Source of the DNA: Methanobacteriaceae archaeon
GTDB lineage: Archaea; Methanobacteriota; Methanobacteria; Methanobacteriales; Methanobacteriaceae
Assembly (NCBI GenBank): GCA_029219465.1
Contig: JAQXTL010000017.1
Coordinates: forward strand, 1 to 49,542
Direction of reading: 5' to 3'
Length of the DNA: 49,542 bases
Shown: piece by piece, positions 1-8,680 of the stretch
Layout of the letters: each line of letters begins with the position of its first letter
Position numbering within the stretch: position 1 is the first letter of the stretch
Notes under the pieces: generated by a model
Told to the model about the DNA's origin: nothing
What the model saw: only the letters and a program-made list of their open reading frames with translations
The model's database searches: none
Made by a program: the position numbers and the translations under genes

Positions 1-138
1 GAATATTCAATGGAACCAATAGAAGCAGAAGTCTACAACTATCCAATAAAGAAACAAAACTCAAAAACACAATTTACAACATTTACAGAACAACACAAAT
101 TCAAGAAAAATAAGGATTTCTACAAAGCCTTTTTTTAA
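1..138 (+). CDS. C-terminal end of an unidentified protein (cut by window start)
   Basis: Frame 1 is open from the first base to a TAA at 136-138, giving 45 residues that end in KDFYKAFF. The piece is lysine-, threonine- and aromatic-rich, with no recognisable motif. Open frame and codon use fit a real gene tail, but the start and family lie outside the window. An AT-rich spacer and a hairpin facing the other strand follow. I do not recognise the protein. Confidence 0.5.
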   Translation, partial: EYSMEPIEAEVYNYPIKKQNSKTQFTTFTEQHKFKKNKDFYKAFF

Positions 139-174
139 AAATAAGTGATTTTAACATCAAAAAATAGTTTTAAT

Positions 175-208
175 AAAAAAAAGGAAATAATTTAAAAAAA
201 TTATTTCC
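175..208 (-). terminator. intrinsic terminator of amtB-glnK
   Basis: A perfect 9-bp inverted repeat, GGAAATAAT (183-191) and ATTATTTCC (200-208), is followed on the minus strand by a run of T (A run 175-182 on plus). It lies about 50 bases beyond the glnK stop, where transcription of the ammonium operon should end. It may also help stop the truncated gene coming from the left. Confidence 0.65.
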
Positions 209-254
209 TAAATGAGATAGAATACTTTAGTTCAATTTATTTGGAAGAAAGGCC

Positions 255-593
255 CTACACAGCCTTGTCCCCCTCTTCATGTGTTCTGATTCTAATTACG
301 TTTTCAACCGGTTGGATAAAGATTTTTCCATCTCCAATATTTCCGGTGTATGCCCCTTTAATGATCTTATCAACAATGAAGTCTAACCGGTCATCGTTGA
401 CAACAATTTCAATACGTGTTTTTGGAATCAAGTCAATACAAAAATTTGAACCCCTGTATGATTCTTTAATACCTTTTTGACTTCCTCTTCCTTTTACTTC
501 GTAAACGGTCATTCCTTCGCATCCAGCTTCAATTAACTCTTTTTTTACATCTTCGAATTTTTCTGGTCTTATAATAGCAACAATACGTTTCAT
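255..593 (-). CDS. glnK: PII-family nitrogen regulatory protein GlnK
   Basis: This is a 112-residue PII signal protein, the usual family length. PII trimers sense ATP/ADP and 2-oxoglutarate, and GlnK types block the AmtB channel when nitrogen is sufficient. The start MKRIVAIIRPEKFEDVKKEL, the T-loop (about 36-54), the B-loop GNIGDGKIFI and the C-terminal RIRTHEE are all readable. Tyr46 is kept, but the position of the bacterial uridylylated Tyr51 is Phe51 (ESYRGSNF), so GlnD-type uridylylation is not expected. The ATG is preceded by AGGTGG. The gene lies ten bases downstream of amtB, so the two are almost certainly co-transcribed from the NrpR-type promoter. Confidence 0.96.
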   Translation of the reverse strand: MKRIVAIIRPEKFEDVKKELIEAGCEGMTVYEVKGRGSQKGIKESYRGSNFCIDLIPKTRIEIVVNDDRLDFIVDKIIKGAYTGNIGDGKIFIQPVENVIRIRTHEEGDKAV

Positions 594-603
594 TTAAACC
601 ACC

Positions 604-1815
604 TTAGTTAAAGTTATATGCAGATTCTTGGTGAAGACTGGTATCTAATCCTACTGTTTCTTCACTTTCTTCAACTCTGATACCACCCATTGCTTTATCT
701 AATACTTTAGCAAGGATGTAACTTATTGTGAATGCGTAGACAATAGTTACTACAACACTTATTATTTGAACTACTAATTGGTTTGCATTTCCTGCAATTA
801 AACCAGCTGCTCCGTTTACTGCTGGGACTGCAAATATACCAGTTGCGATTGCACCCCAAACACCAGACATACCGTGAATTCCCCATACATCTAATGCATC
901 ATCATAACCGAGTTTTGGTTTTAAGTAGTATACTGCGAAGTATGATACAACTGAAGCTCCAGCACCAATTACTAATGCTCCAAATACATCAACAAATCCT
1001 GCTGCAGGAGTAATACCTACAAGTCCTGCGATTGCTCCGGAAATTGCTCCTAATACTGTTGGTTTTCCAACAACTTTAGTATCGATTAATGTCCATACAA
1101 TTAATCCTACTGCTGCTGCAACGTTAGATACAATAATTGCGTTTGCTGCAAGTCCATCTGCTGCTAAACCTGATCCTCCGTTGAATCCCATCCATCCAAT
1201 CCAGAGTAATGCTGCACCTAAGACAGCGTATCCTAAGTTGTGAGGGATAGAAATGTTTTTTCTTCTTCCTAATACAAGAGCAACAGCTAATGCGGAAATA
1301 CCTGAGTTAATGTGAACTACTGCACCACCTGCGAAGTCAAGTGCACCCATTTGCATTAACCATCCTCCACCCCATACCCAGTGGGCAATTGGGACGTAAA
1401 CAATACAAACCCATAAAATGGTAAAAGCAATCCAAGCTTTTGTTTTCATTCTTCCAACTAATGCTCCAGATATAATTGCACATGTTAATCCAGCAAATGC
1501 ACACTGGAACATGACAAACAGTAATGTCGGAATAGTTCCACTTAATTCATCAAGCCCAATTCCTTGTAAGAAGAAATTAGATGGTGAACCAATCAGACCA
1601 CTAATGTCGGTTCCAAATGCAAATTGGTAACCGAAAATAACCCATATAACACTAATTATTGAAAAAGCAATAAATGTTAAAAAAATTGTATTTAAAACAT
1701 TTTTCCTTTTACATAGACCTCCATAAAAAAATGCTACTGCTGGAATACTCATTAAAAGTACGAGAATTGTACAAATAAGAACCCACGCAGTATCACCTGC
1801 ACTAAATACATCCAT
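604..1815 (-). CDS. amtB: ammonium transporter AmtB
   Basis: A 403-residue Amt/MEP/Rh channel, normal length, with about eleven hydrophobic segments. It conducts ammonia/ammonium across the cell membrane. Family marks include AHWVWGGGW followed by [16 protein letters not shown] (first pore histidine), [12 protein letters not shown], and [14 protein letters not shown] (second pore histidine). The N-terminus [11 protein letters not shown] fits an uncleaved archaeal form. The cytoplasmic tail ends about thirty residues after the last helix. glnK follows after ten bases, the classic pairing of channel and inhibitor. Upstream lie a TATA box and an exact NrpR operator, so nitrogen repression is expected. 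Confidence 0.97.
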   Translation of the reverse strand: MDVFSAGDTAWVLICTILVLLMSIPAVAFFYGGLCKRKNVLNTIFLTFIAFSIISVIWVIFGYQFAFGTDISGLIGSPSNFFLQGIGLDELSGTIPTLLFVMFQCAFAGLTCAIISGALVGRMKTKAWIAFTILWVCIVYVPIAHWVWGGGWLMQMGALDFAGGAVVHINSGISALAVALVLGRRKNISIPHNLGYAVLGAALLWIGWMGFNGGSGLAADGLAANAIIVSNVAAAVGLIVWTLIDTKVVGKPTVLGAISGAIAGLVGITPAAGFVDVFGALVIGAGASVVSYFAVYYLKPKLGYDDALDVWGIHGMSGVWGAIATGIFAVPAVNGAAGLIAGNANQLVVQIISVVVTIVYAFTISYILAKVLDKAMGGIRVEESEETVGLDTSLHQESAYNFN

Positions 1816-1876
1816 AATATCAAACTCTTAATTATTAAATTGTAAATTTTACTAAATTGAATTACACCAATAAATG

Positions 1877-1912
1877 TGTCGGAAATAATGTGTCGGAAGT
1901 AATGTTCCGACA
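1877..1912 (-). promoter_or_regulatory. NrpR operator with an extra upstream half-site
   Basis: Bases 1891-1912 form TGTCGGAA-N6-TTCCGACA, a perfect 8-bp-arm inverted repeat containing GGAA-N6-TTCC, the published operator of the methanogen nitrogen repressor NrpR. A near-identical TGTCGGAAATAATG lies just before it at 1877-1890, adding one half-site exactly 14 bp away. The site lies about 20 bp downstream of the amtB TATA box on the minus strand, so it covers the expected transcription start. Bound NrpR should repress amtB-glnK when 2-oxoglutarate is low. The nrpR gene itself is not in the window. Confidence 0.9.
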
Positions 1913-1930
1913 TACTACTATTAACCTTCA

Positions 1931-1942
1931 TCATATATAAAG
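1931..1942 (-). promoter_or_regulatory. TATA box of the amtB-glnK operon
   Basis: The minus strand reads CTTTATATATGA, preceded by an A-rich stretch that could be a BRE. Spacing places the start near 1910, inside the NrpR operator, leaving a leader of about 95 bases before the amtB ATG. Confidence 0.7.
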
Positions 1943-2023
1943 TTTTTGGGCAAACTAAAAAAACAAAAGATCAAATTTAGAAATAATTTCATCTAAAAAT
2001 TTTTAATAAAATCAAAAATAATG

Positions 2024-2052
2024 AATTAGAATACTACAAATTCGTTCTAATT
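2024..2052. repeat. inverted repeat in the amtB / secreted-protein intergenic region
   Basis: The 329-base gap between amtB and the next gene holds the NrpR site, the amtB TATA box and this second inverted repeat. AATTAGAA (2024-2031) and TTCTAATT (2045-2052) are perfect 8-bp arms around 13 bases. It lies about 100 bp upstream of the rightward operon starting at 2145, so it could be an operator for that operon. In DNA this AT-rich, chance is possible. No small gene was seen in the gap. Confidence 0.35.
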
Positions 2053-2144
2053 AGGTTTAAATTACATATTTAAAAGAAAAATATTAAATATATGCTTTTA
2101 AGAAAAATAATATTAATATAAACAAAAAATAGGAATGTGTTATT

Positions 2145-2444
2145 GTGAGAGGTTCAGTTAAAGCAAATTTAATAGTATTTTCAATTATTGCACTTATTGC
2201 ATTTGCAAGCAGCAGTGCATTTGCTAGTCTAACAATTACATACAATCACGATTCATACAAATTAATTCCTATTAAAAATGATTCATTTGAACCAAACTAC
2301 ATAGATGAAGTTCCAACCATCATTCCAAAGCCAGTTAACAATACAAATACAACAAATACCACAACTAATGGAACAGATTACAACAATACAAGAAATACTA
2401 CTTACGAATTGATTGAAACATATGTAGCGGGGCAGATAAAATGA
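2145..2444 (+). CDS. small secreted Asn/Thr-rich protein
   Basis: A 99-residue protein starting at a GTG, with AGG 11-13 bases upstream. Residues 1-28 form a signal peptide: a short basic start, then a long Ile/Ala/Phe-rich core ending ASSSAFA. The mature part contains a run rich in Asn and Thr (about 66-85) with many N-x-T sequons, suggesting heavy N-glycosylation outside the cell. Its stop overlaps the next start (ATGA), so it is translationally coupled to the HD phosphohydrolase. No family recognised; a small envelope-associated protein is the most that can be said. Confidence 0.7.
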   Translation: MRGSVKANLIVFSIIALIAFASSSAFASLTITYNHDSYKLIPIKNDSFEPNYIDEVPTIIPKPVNNTNTTNTTTNGTDYNNTRNTTYELIETYVAGQIK

Positions 2445-3667
2445 GTGAAAAGAAAAAATTTATCAGAGATAGTGTCTATGGAGATATTAACCTAAATAAA
2501 TTTGAAGTTAGCATTATGGACATGCCACAATTCCAACGTTTAAGAAGAATTAAACAGTTAGGATTAATTAGTTTAATCTATCCTGGTGCAAACCATACTC
2601 GATTTGAGCATTCCATTGGAACAATGAACTTAGGATCAAAACTTGCAGAAGAACTTGAATTAGAAAAAGATGAAATAGAATTAATAAGAACCTCTGCACT
2701 ACTTCACGATATTGGACACGGGCCATTTTCCCACGTATCTGAAGGAGTTTTATCTGTACCTCATGAAAAACTAACAGAATATGTTATTAAAAACACATCA
2801 ATGAAAGATTTGCTTGAAGAAAAATTTGATGTAAATGAAATAGTTGATATCATAAATGGAAGAGGACATCTCGGTCCTATCGTTTCCGGAGAGCTTGATG
2901 TTGATAGAATGGATTATCTTTTAAGAGATTCACATAACACCGGTGTTGCATATGGAGTTATTGATTATGAAAGAATCATATCCAATTTAAAATTAGAAAA
3001 TGGATTAATTTTAGATATTAAAGGAGTTCAAGCAGCTGAAGGAGCTCTTGTTTCCAGATATTTCATGTATCCAAGTGTATATCAGCACCACACCACAAGA
3101 GTTGTTAATTCAATGTTTAGAAGAGCTCTAAAAAGAACCATTGATGAAAAAATAATCGATGAAAATGATATTTACAAATATGATGACAATGACATGATTA
3201 GTATTTTTAGACATTGTGACAATCCATTTGTAAATGACATAATGAATAGACTAGACACTAGACGAATTATGAAAAGAGTCAAAACAATTCGTCTTGATAA
3301 TTTTAAATTCCCTGAAAAGATGTATAAAATCAATCAAGACACATTAAGAAAAGCTGAGGCAGAAATAGCTGAAGATTATGGTCTTGATAAAGATTATGTT
3401 TATATTAATATTGCCGAATATCCTCGTTTTGATGAAATGAAAACACAAGTTAATGTTGATGGAAGATTATACCCTTTAACTAAAATATCAAATATTATTG
3501 GTGCATTAAGTAAAGCAAGATTTAATATCCCAGACATTAGCGTTTATGTGGATAATGATGAAAAATCAAAATTCGAGAAATTTAAATTAGAAAACTATTT
3601 AGAATTACCTGAAATTGACAAAGATAAATTTCATGGAATACATTATGATCAAATTAAATTAATTTAG
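2441..3667 (+). CDS. HD-domain phosphohydrolase, dNTPase (SAMHD1/dGTPase)-like
   Basis: A 408-residue HD-superfamily metal-dependent phosphohydrolase. The set H57 (HTRFEHSIG), H89-D90 (LLHDIGHGPFSH) and D155 (DVDRMDYLLRDSHNTG) matches the H...HD...D site of SAMHD1 and bacterial dGTPases, which remove triphosphate from dNTPs. The opening IRDSVYGDI and PQFQRLRRIKQLG is also typical. The C-terminal half is alpha/beta without a recognised domain. It overlaps the secreted protein by four bases and precedes ubiX by nine. Substrate cannot be fixed from sequence; nucleotide pool control or phage defence are both reasonable. Confidence 0.88.
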   Translation: MSEKKKFIRDSVYGDINLNKFEVSIMDMPQFQRLRRIKQLGLISLIYPGANHTRFEHSIGTMNLGSKLAEELELEKDEIELIRTSALLHDIGHGPFSHVSEGVLSVPHEKLTEYVIKNTSMKDLLEEKFDVNEIVDIINGRGHLGPIVSGELDVDRMDYLLRDSHNTGVAYGVIDYERIISNLKLENGLILDIKGVQAAEGALVSRYFMYPSVYQHHTTRVVNSMFRRALKRTIDEKIIDENDIYKYDDNDMISIFRHCDNPFVNDIMNRLDTRRIMKRVKTIRLDNFKFPEKMYKINQDTLRKAEAEIAEDYGLDKDYVYINIAEYPRFDEMKTQVNVDGRLYPLTKISNIIGALSKARFNIPDISVYVDNDEKSKFEKFKLENYLELPEIDKDKFHGIHYDQIKLI

Positions 3668-3676
3668 GAGAAAAAT

Positions 3677-4225
3677 ATGATAGTTGTTGGAATTACTGGA
3701 GCAAGTGGAGTCATATATGGAATAAGACTTCTTGAAGCTCTTAGAGAATTAAATATTGAAAATGCATTAGTAATGAGTGATTTAGCCAAAGTAGTTATTG
3801 AATCAGAAACAGATTATGATGTGGATGATGTAATTAAAATGGCAGACAACTATTATGAATTCCATGACTTAACTGCTTCAATCAATAGTGGTTCATTTAA
3901 AACCGAAGGAATGGTTATAGTTCCGTGTACTATGAAAACCTTATCCTCAATAGCTAACGGATACGGTTCAAATACAATAACAAGAGTGGCAGATGTTAAT
4001 TTAAAAGAAAAAAGACCACTAGTCATAGTTCCTCGTGAAACTCCACTAAGAATCATTCACATACAAAACATGCTAACATTATCACAAGAAGGAGCAACAA
4101 TTTTACCTGCAATGCCAGGATTTTACTCCAATCCAAAAACAATTGATGACCAGATTAATTTTGTTGTTGGAAAGATATTAGATTCATTAAAAATTGATAA
4201 TGATTTATTTAAAAGGTGGGAATGA
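3677..4225 (+). CDS. ubiX: flavin prenyltransferase UbiX
   Basis: A 182-residue flavoprotein of the UbiX/Pad1 family, normal length. UbiX joins dimethylallyl phosphate to FMN to make the prenyl-FMN used by UbiD-type decarboxylases. Marks are the N-terminal GITGASGVIYGIRLLEAL, VPCTMKTLSSIANGYGSN and the C-terminal RETPLRIIHIQNML followed by PAMPGFY. Archaea of this kind need prenyl-FMN for the UbiD-like step proposed in their modified mevalonate pathway, a plausible use here. GGAG precedes the ATG. The stop overlaps the start region of cbiT. Confidence 0.95.
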   Translation: MIVVGITGASGVIYGIRLLEALRELNIENALVMSDLAKVVIESETDYDVDDVIKMADNYYEFHDLTASINSGSFKTEGMVIVPCTMKTLSSIANGYGSNTITRVADVNLKEKRPLVIVPRETPLRIIHIQNMLTLSQEGATILPAMPGFYSNPKTIDDQINFVVGKILDSLKIDNDLFKRWE

Positions 4226-4227
4226 AT

Positions 4228-4791
4228 ATGTTAGATGACAAAGATTTTATTAAATCATGGGACGTTCCAGGACCTACTAAAGAAGCTATTAGAGCTATAA
4301 TATTATATAAATCTGAAGTTACATCCAATGACAGAGTTGTTGATTGCGGATGTGGAACAGGTGGAATTACATGCGAATTTTCCCAAAGGGCAAAAGAAGT
4401 AATCTCCATTGACACCAATCCAGAAGCAATTGAAGTAACTTCAAAAAATCTTAAAAAATTTGGACTTGGAGATAATGTTACATTAATTAACGATGATGGT
4501 TCACAGGCATTAAAAGATATTTCAGATATTGACATAGCTATTGTTGGGGGCAGTGGCAGGCAACTTGAAAATATCTTAGATGTCGTTGATGAAAAATTAA
4601 ATTCAAAAGGCAGAATTATCATAACCGCAATCTTAGTAGATACAAAGGTTGAAGCAATAAATAAACTTAAAGATTTAGGATATAATCCAAAAATCATGGA
4701 AGTTAATGTTTCAAACGGCAGAGTACTTGATCGCGGGGTTTTAATGATTAGCGAAAACCCGATTGCAATCATTACAGCTAAAAAAAGATAA
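4228..4791 (+). CDS. cbiT: cobalt-precorrin C15-methyltransferase (decarboxylating) CbiT
   Basis: A class I SAM methyltransferase with glycine motif VVDCGCGTGGIT and the acidic ending SIDTNPEAIEVT. It catalyses C15 methylation and decarboxylation in anaerobic cobalamin synthesis. The opening DKDFIKSWDVPGPTKEAIRA is characteristic of CbiT. An ATG at 4228 is preferred because AGGTGG (4214-4219) sits eight bases ahead; GTG 4216 and ATG 4222 are in frame but too close to that site. From 4228 the protein has 187 residues. It follows ubiX without a gap. Cobamide is needed by the methanogen Mtr methyltransferase. Confidence 0.92.
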   Translation: MLDDKDFIKSWDVPGPTKEAIRAIILYKSEVTSNDRVVDCGCGTGGITCEFSQRAKEVISIDTNPEAIEVTSKNLKKFGLGDNVTLINDDGSQALKDISDIDIAIVGGSGRQLENILDVVDEKLNSKGRIIITAILVDTKVEAINKLKDLGYNPKIMEVNVSNGRVLDRGVLMISENPIAIITAKKR

Positions 4792-4810
4792 ATAAAAGGG
4801 AGATTATAAA

Positions 4811-5572
4811 ATGAATGAACATAATAAATGGAAAGTTAAATTTTCAATTTTAATGGTTATTTTAATAATAATCATATATGGTTCAAACTATCTTGTACTT
4901 CAGGATGCACACCATATTATTTCTTATGTTTGGACTCATTTAGGATTTATTCCAGTAGATATTCTAATTGTTGCATTTATACTTGAAGGAATTATTGAAA
5001 AAAAAGAAAAAGAAGCTATGCTTGAAAAATTAGACATGCTTATGAGTACTTTCTTTTCAGAAGTGGGTAATGATTTAATTACTCAGTTAAGTAAAGCTAA
5101 CAAATTCAAAGCAGATACTGCGAATTTAAAATCCATTAAAAACTGGACTGATGAAGATTATGCTAAAAAACTTGAAGAAATTAAAAATTCTCCAGTTGAG
5201 TTTTCAGCAGACATTGCTCCAGAAGACCAAGAAGAATTCTTAGAAAACTTAAGAGAATTACTTGTTGGCAAAAGAGAATTTATTATTAATTTAATAAATA
5301 ATCCAAATTTACTTGAAAAAGAAGAATTTACCAACTTAATTAATGCTATTCTTCATTTAGATGAAGAGTTAGAACACAGAAAAGACTTAGCATTAGTCAA
5401 TGAAACTGACTTTATGCATTTAAACGGAGATATGAGCAGAGTATACAAAATTTTAGTTCACGAATGGGTTTACTACCTCAGATATCTTAATAAGCATTAC
5501 CCATACATGATTGCATTAATGATTCGTACCAATCCATTTGATGAAACTGCAAGTGTATACGTAACTGAATAA
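4811..5572 (+). CDS. uncharacterised two-helix membrane protein
   Basis: A 253-residue protein with two hydrophobic segments near the N-terminus (about 9-29 and 41-59, the second around FIPVDILIVAFILEG). A long charged helical region then starts with IEKKEKEAMLEKLDMLMSTFF. The soluble C-terminal part (60-253) is probably cytoplasmic and ends with aromatic-rich HEWVYYLRYLNKHYPYMIALM. I do not recognise the family. It sits in the same rightward run as cbiT (19-base gap) and mobA (17-base gap), with its own GGGAG ribosome site. Confidence 0.75.
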   Translation: MNEHNKWKVKFSILMVILIIIIYGSNYLVLQDAHHIISYVWTHLGFIPVDILIVAFILEGIIEKKEKEAMLEKLDMLMSTFFSEVGNDLITQLSKANKFKADTANLKSIKNWTDEDYAKKLEEIKNSPVEFSADIAPEDQEEFLENLRELLVGKREFIINLINNPNLLEKEEFTNLINAILHLDEELEHRKDLALVNETDFMHLNGDMSRVYKILVHEWVYYLRYLNKHYPYMIALMIRTNPFDETASVYVTE

Positions 5573-5589
5573 AAAAAAGGAGATTTAAT

Positions 5590-6219
5590 ATGAGTAATGA
5601 AATTAAAAATAGTGAAAATATTAAATCCTGTATAATTTTATGTGGAGGGCAAAGTAGAAGAATGGGTCAAGACAAAGGATCTATGATTATTCAAGATAAA
5701 CCTATGATTAAACACATACTTTCTACTTTAAACCACTATATCGATGAAGCAATAATCGTTTTAAATGATAAATCTAGAGTTGATAGATATAGTGAATTTA
5801 TCAACTCAAATGATTATTCATACCAAATCACTTTTCTAGAAGACAAAATCAAAAATAAAGGACCATTACCTGGAATTATGACTGGACTTGGAAAAATTAA
5901 TAGCAATTATGCATTAGTTCTACCATGTGACAGCCCATATGTCTCAGAAAAATATATTGAAACTATTTTTTCACAAATTGATGTAAATTATCAAGCTATT
6001 GTTCCATATCATGATGAAACAAACAGATTAAAAACATCAGAACCACTTCATTCAATATATAAAAAAGAAATCATTGCTGATATTGAAAAATTAGTAAATG
6101 ACGATATATTGCATATTAAAGGATTAATAGAAAAAATAGATACAAAATTTGTTTTAATTGATAATAAAAAAATAGAAAAAAAAGAATTCAGAAATCTTAA
6201 TCGTCCAGAGGACATTTAA
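5590..6219 (+). CDS. mobA: molybdenum cofactor guanylyltransferase MobA
   Basis: A 209-residue nucleotidyltransferase. MobA attaches GMP to molybdopterin to give the bis-MGD type cofactor; in methanogens this serves formylmethanofuran and formate dehydrogenases. The signature IILCGGQSRRMGQDKG (LxGGxSxRMGxDK) is complete, followed by DKIKNKGPLPGIMTGL and LPCDSPYVS with the metal-binding aspartate. A GGAG site precedes the ATG. Its stop overlaps the stop of the convergent rrp42 gene by a few bases, so no separate terminator fits between them. Confidence 0.93.
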   Translation: MSNEIKNSENIKSCIILCGGQSRRMGQDKGSMIIQDKPMIKHILSTLNHYIDEAIIVLNDKSRVDRYSEFINSNDYSYQITFLEDKIKNKGPLPGIMTGLGKINSNYALVLPCDSPYVSEKYIETIFSQIDVNYQAIVPYHDETNRLKTSEPLHSIYKKEIIADIEKLVNDDILHIKGLIEKIDTKFVLIDNKKIEKKEFRNLNRPEDI

Positions 6220-7001
6220 AGATTTTCAAGTAATTCTTTAACTTTTCCTATTGCAGTATTTACACAATAGAAAATTTCATCTTTAGTTAATGGCTCGTCG
6301 CCACCTTTTTGCATTGAGCAGATGCGACCATCTTTAGTAACACCAACATTTAAACGAGCACTAGCAACTCTTTGTTCATCCAAAGTAGGATCAATTACCA
6401 TTTTATCAGCAATTTTAACAAAGGTACATAAAGCTAATTCGTTGTTGATTGGTAAATCAAAGGTTTCATCTTCACTAAGAACAACTTCATCATCTACAAT
6501 GCTTGCAACAGGCAATTTAGTGGATTTAAGAGCAGCCATAAATGCTAATTCACATGCATCGAAAAGATTTCCGCAGTTGTCGATAATGTGTAAGTCTGCA
6601 AATAACATCCAGACGTGTTTTCCTTCTTCAATACATAATTTATCTAAATCGATTAATTCACTTTCACGAATACCTCTGTCAACTACACGTGCAAGTTCAA
6701 TAGAATCTTCACTAGGTGGTCCTGGTTCAAAAGTAGGATCAGCCATTGGTAACATTTCACAATTAGTCATTAAAACTCCTAAATCAGGAGTGTCTGGGAA
6801 TGGAGAACCAACTTGTGGTTTAATACCAACAATAACTTGAGTTCCTCCGAGTTTTACACGAGCAGAACCTTCTGCTTTAGAGATAACATTGGTTTCAATA
6901 GTAATATCCCTATATTCAGTTAAATCTCTGCCATCTTCCCTTTTATCATTTTTAACAAGATCAGCAATACTTTGTCTTGTAATTTCTGGTACAATATCCA
7001 T
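6216..7001 (-). CDS. rrp42: archaeal exosome subunit Rrp42
   Basis: A 261-residue RNase PH-fold protein. Rrp42 is the catalytically silent partner that alternates with Rrp41 in the hexameric ring of the archaeal exosome. Readable marks are the N-terminal ITRQSIADLVKNDKREDGRDL, EPGPPSEDSIELARVVDRGIRES, and a C-terminal GGDEPLTKDEI region. It begins twelve bases after rrp41 and is the last gene of the leftward block rnp3-rnp2-psmA-sdo1-rrp4-rrp41-rrp42, the classic archaeal superoperon order. Confidence 0.96.
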   Translation of the reverse strand: MDIVPEITRQSIADLVKNDKREDGRDLTEYRDITIETNVISKAEGSARVKLGGTQVIVGIKPQVGSPFPDTPDLGVLMTNCEMLPMADPTFEPGPPSEDSIELARVVDRGIRESELIDLDKLCIEEGKHVWMLFADLHIIDNCGNLFDACELAFMAALKSTKLPVASIVDDEVVLSEDETFDLPINNELALCTFVKIADKMVIDPTLDEQRVASARLNVGVTKDGRICSMQKGGDEPLTKDEIFYCVNTAIGKVKELLENL

Positions 7002-7013
7002 ATTATCCCCTCA

Positions 7014-7706
7014 CTATTCAGTAGAATACTTTTTCATTAAAGCTTCTTTTTGAAGTTCACTAACTTTAAGACAACCTTCCATTGCTAAATCAATAGCTTT
7101 TTGGAATTCTTCTTCAGTTAAATCCCCATCACTTTGTAATAAAGTAATTTCACCAGTTCTTGGCATTATAGCAATTGGGACATCAGCTTGACCTTCTTTA
7201 TCTTCATATTCTGATAAATCAAGTACAATTTCATCATCAACTTTACCTGCAGCACATCCCACAACAATATCTTTCATAGGAATTCCTGCATCAACAAGAG
7301 CAACAGAAGCAGCTGTAATTCCAGCACAACGAGTTCCACCTTCAGCTTCTATTACTTCTATATAAATATCAATCATTGAACGAGGATAATTTTCTAACAT
7401 TAATGCTGGTTTTAATGCTTCAGCAGTAATTTTAGAGATTTCAGATGATCTTCTATCAGGTCCTGGTCTTTTTCTGTCATCTACTGAGAACGGAGCCATG
7501 TTGTATCTGCATCTAATTACTCCAGTATTAGGTTTAAGTAATCTTCTAATATATGATTCTCTAGGACCATAAACAGCCACTAAAATTTTATTTCCACCAA
7601 ATTCTAAGTAAGCTGAACCATCTGCACGTTCAAGTACACCTGCTTCAATTTTAATAGGACGTAATTCATTAGGTTTCCTACCATCCTTTCTAATATATTC
7701 TGACAT
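7014..7706 (-). CDS. rrp41: archaeal exosome catalytic subunit Rrp41
   Basis: A 230-residue RNase PH-like 3'-5' exoribonuclease, the phosphorolytic subunit that can also add A-rich tails. The phosphate-binding arginines lie in [15 protein letters not shown], and the catalytic aspartate in [20 protein letters not shown]. The N-terminus [20 protein letters not shown] is typical. It lies between rrp4 and rrp42, with spacings of 27 and 12 bases, matching stoichiometric expression of the three core subunits. Confidence 0.97.
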   Translation of the reverse strand: MSEYIRKDGRKPNELRPIKIEAGVLERADGSAYLEFGGNKILVAVYGPRESYIRRLLKPNTGVIRCRYNMAPFSVDDRKRPGPDRRSSEISKITAEALKPALMLENYPRSMIDIYIEVIEAEGGTRCAGITAASVALVDAGIPMKDIVVGCAAGKVDDEIVLDLSEYEDKEGQADVPIAIMPRTGEITLLQSDGDLTEEEFQKAIDLAMEGCLKVSELQKEALMKKYSTE

Positions 7707-7733
7707 TATATCAACCTCTCAATCTGCGAAGAA

Positions 7734-8660
7734 TTATTTATTATTCAATATAAAAGAACTGTTTGAGTTATCACCGTATGATAATCCACCATCTTTTTTA
7801 CTTTTATTTTTTCTTTTCAATTCTTCAATAACTTCAGCAATATTAGGTTTGTCGCCTTTTTCTTTCTTTTCTTCTGCTTGTTGTTTAGCAAGTTCTTCTT
7901 GTTCTAATTCTTCTTTGAAGTTTTGAAGTTTAGGTTTTTCCAAAACAAATTCTTGCTCTTCTTCAGCTTCAACTTCTTCAGGAGGTAATTCTCCATCAAT
8001 AGCTAAGTATAATTTGTTTTTAATTTTATTGGTTAAACCAGAAGTATGAGCTTCAGCTTCAATTAACTGAATAATACTTTTGGTAAGTTGTTCCATGTCT
8101 TTGTCCCCTTTTACCCAAACAAGACCATTTTGACCAACGACAATTTTACAATTGGTTTTATCTTTAATCATGTTGATCATAGAACCTTTTTTACCAATTA
8201 ACCTAGGAACTTTGGTTGGAGCAATATCTACGATAATTCCGCCTTTAAATTTGCCCATTCCTCTTCCTTTTAAACCGAGTTTTGCCTTTTTGATTTCATC
8301 AACATCGACAACTCTTAAAAATAGAACATCCCCAATATCGAAAACTTTATTGAGTTCTTTTTTTTCACGACCAAACACTTCAAAAGCAGGTAAAATTCCA
8401 GAATAAGGTGAATTAATGTCAACATTCCACATTGAGAACCTAACATCATCAATTTTACCTATTACAACATCTCCTTTTTTAGGAACATATTTACTTTTAA
8501 GAGGAATAACTCTAAGTTTTTTATTCCTCAAAGAAACAAGTCCCATTAAAGAAGAACAAACTTTACCATTCTCTTTAAAGGTACCTCTTCCAGAATAGTA
8601 TTCATCGTCAGCCAATAACTGACCAGGAATAACTAAATCTTTATTTTCCACATATATCAT
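7734..8660 (-). CDS. rrp4: exosome RNA-binding cap subunit Rrp4
   Basis: A 308-residue protein with an N-terminal domain, an S1 domain (about 60-130, [20 protein letters not shown]) and a KH domain whose GxxG loop is [13 protein letters not shown]. Rrp4 forms part of the cap that feeds RNA into the Rrp41/42 ring. The protein is longer than a usual archaeal Rrp4: after residue 225 comes a charged Glu/Lys/Gln-rich tail, likely coiled coil or disordered, ending in a Ser/Asn-rich stretch. It follows sdo1 by twenty bases. The tail may dock partners; that is inference. Confidence 0.95.
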   Translation of the reverse strand: MIYVENKDLVIPGQLLADDEYYSGRGTFKENGKVCSSLMGLVSLRNKKLRVIPLKSKYVPKKGDVVIGKIDDVRFSMWNVDINSPYSGILPAFEVFGREKKELNKVFDIGDVLFLRVVDVDEIKKAKLGLKGRGMGKFKGGIIVDIAPTKVPRLIGKKGSMINMIKDKTNCKIVVGQNGLVWVKGDKDMEQLTKSIIQLIEAEAHTSGLTNKIKNKLYLAIDGELPPEEVEAEEEQEFVLEKPKLQNFKEELEQEELAKQQAEEKKEKGDKPNIAEVIEELKRKNKSKKDGGLSYGDNSNSSFILNNK

Positions 8661-8680
8661 AATAATCCCATGAACATAAG

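Noticed and set aside
1-138. Relation between the two truncated genes at the window ends
   Set aside because: Both are Lys-rich tails, but residue order differs and no shared motif was found.
783-1013. Open frame antisense to amtB
   Set aside because: It mirrors a strongly conserved transporter gene, has no ribosome site, and encodes a low-complexity Leu/Gln-rich peptide.
1752-1934. Possible 60-residue gene upstream of amtB
   Set aside because: It runs through the NrpR operator, TATA region and the start of amtB in another frame; no ribosome site.
4209-4772. 187-residue frame antisense to cbiT
   Set aside because: Long only because of codon bias on the opposite strand; Ser/Phe-rich with no motif, while cbiT motifs are intact.
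6322-6840. 172-residue frame antisense to rrp42
   Set aside because: Shadow of a conserved exosome gene; no start signal and Ser-rich non-protein-like composition.
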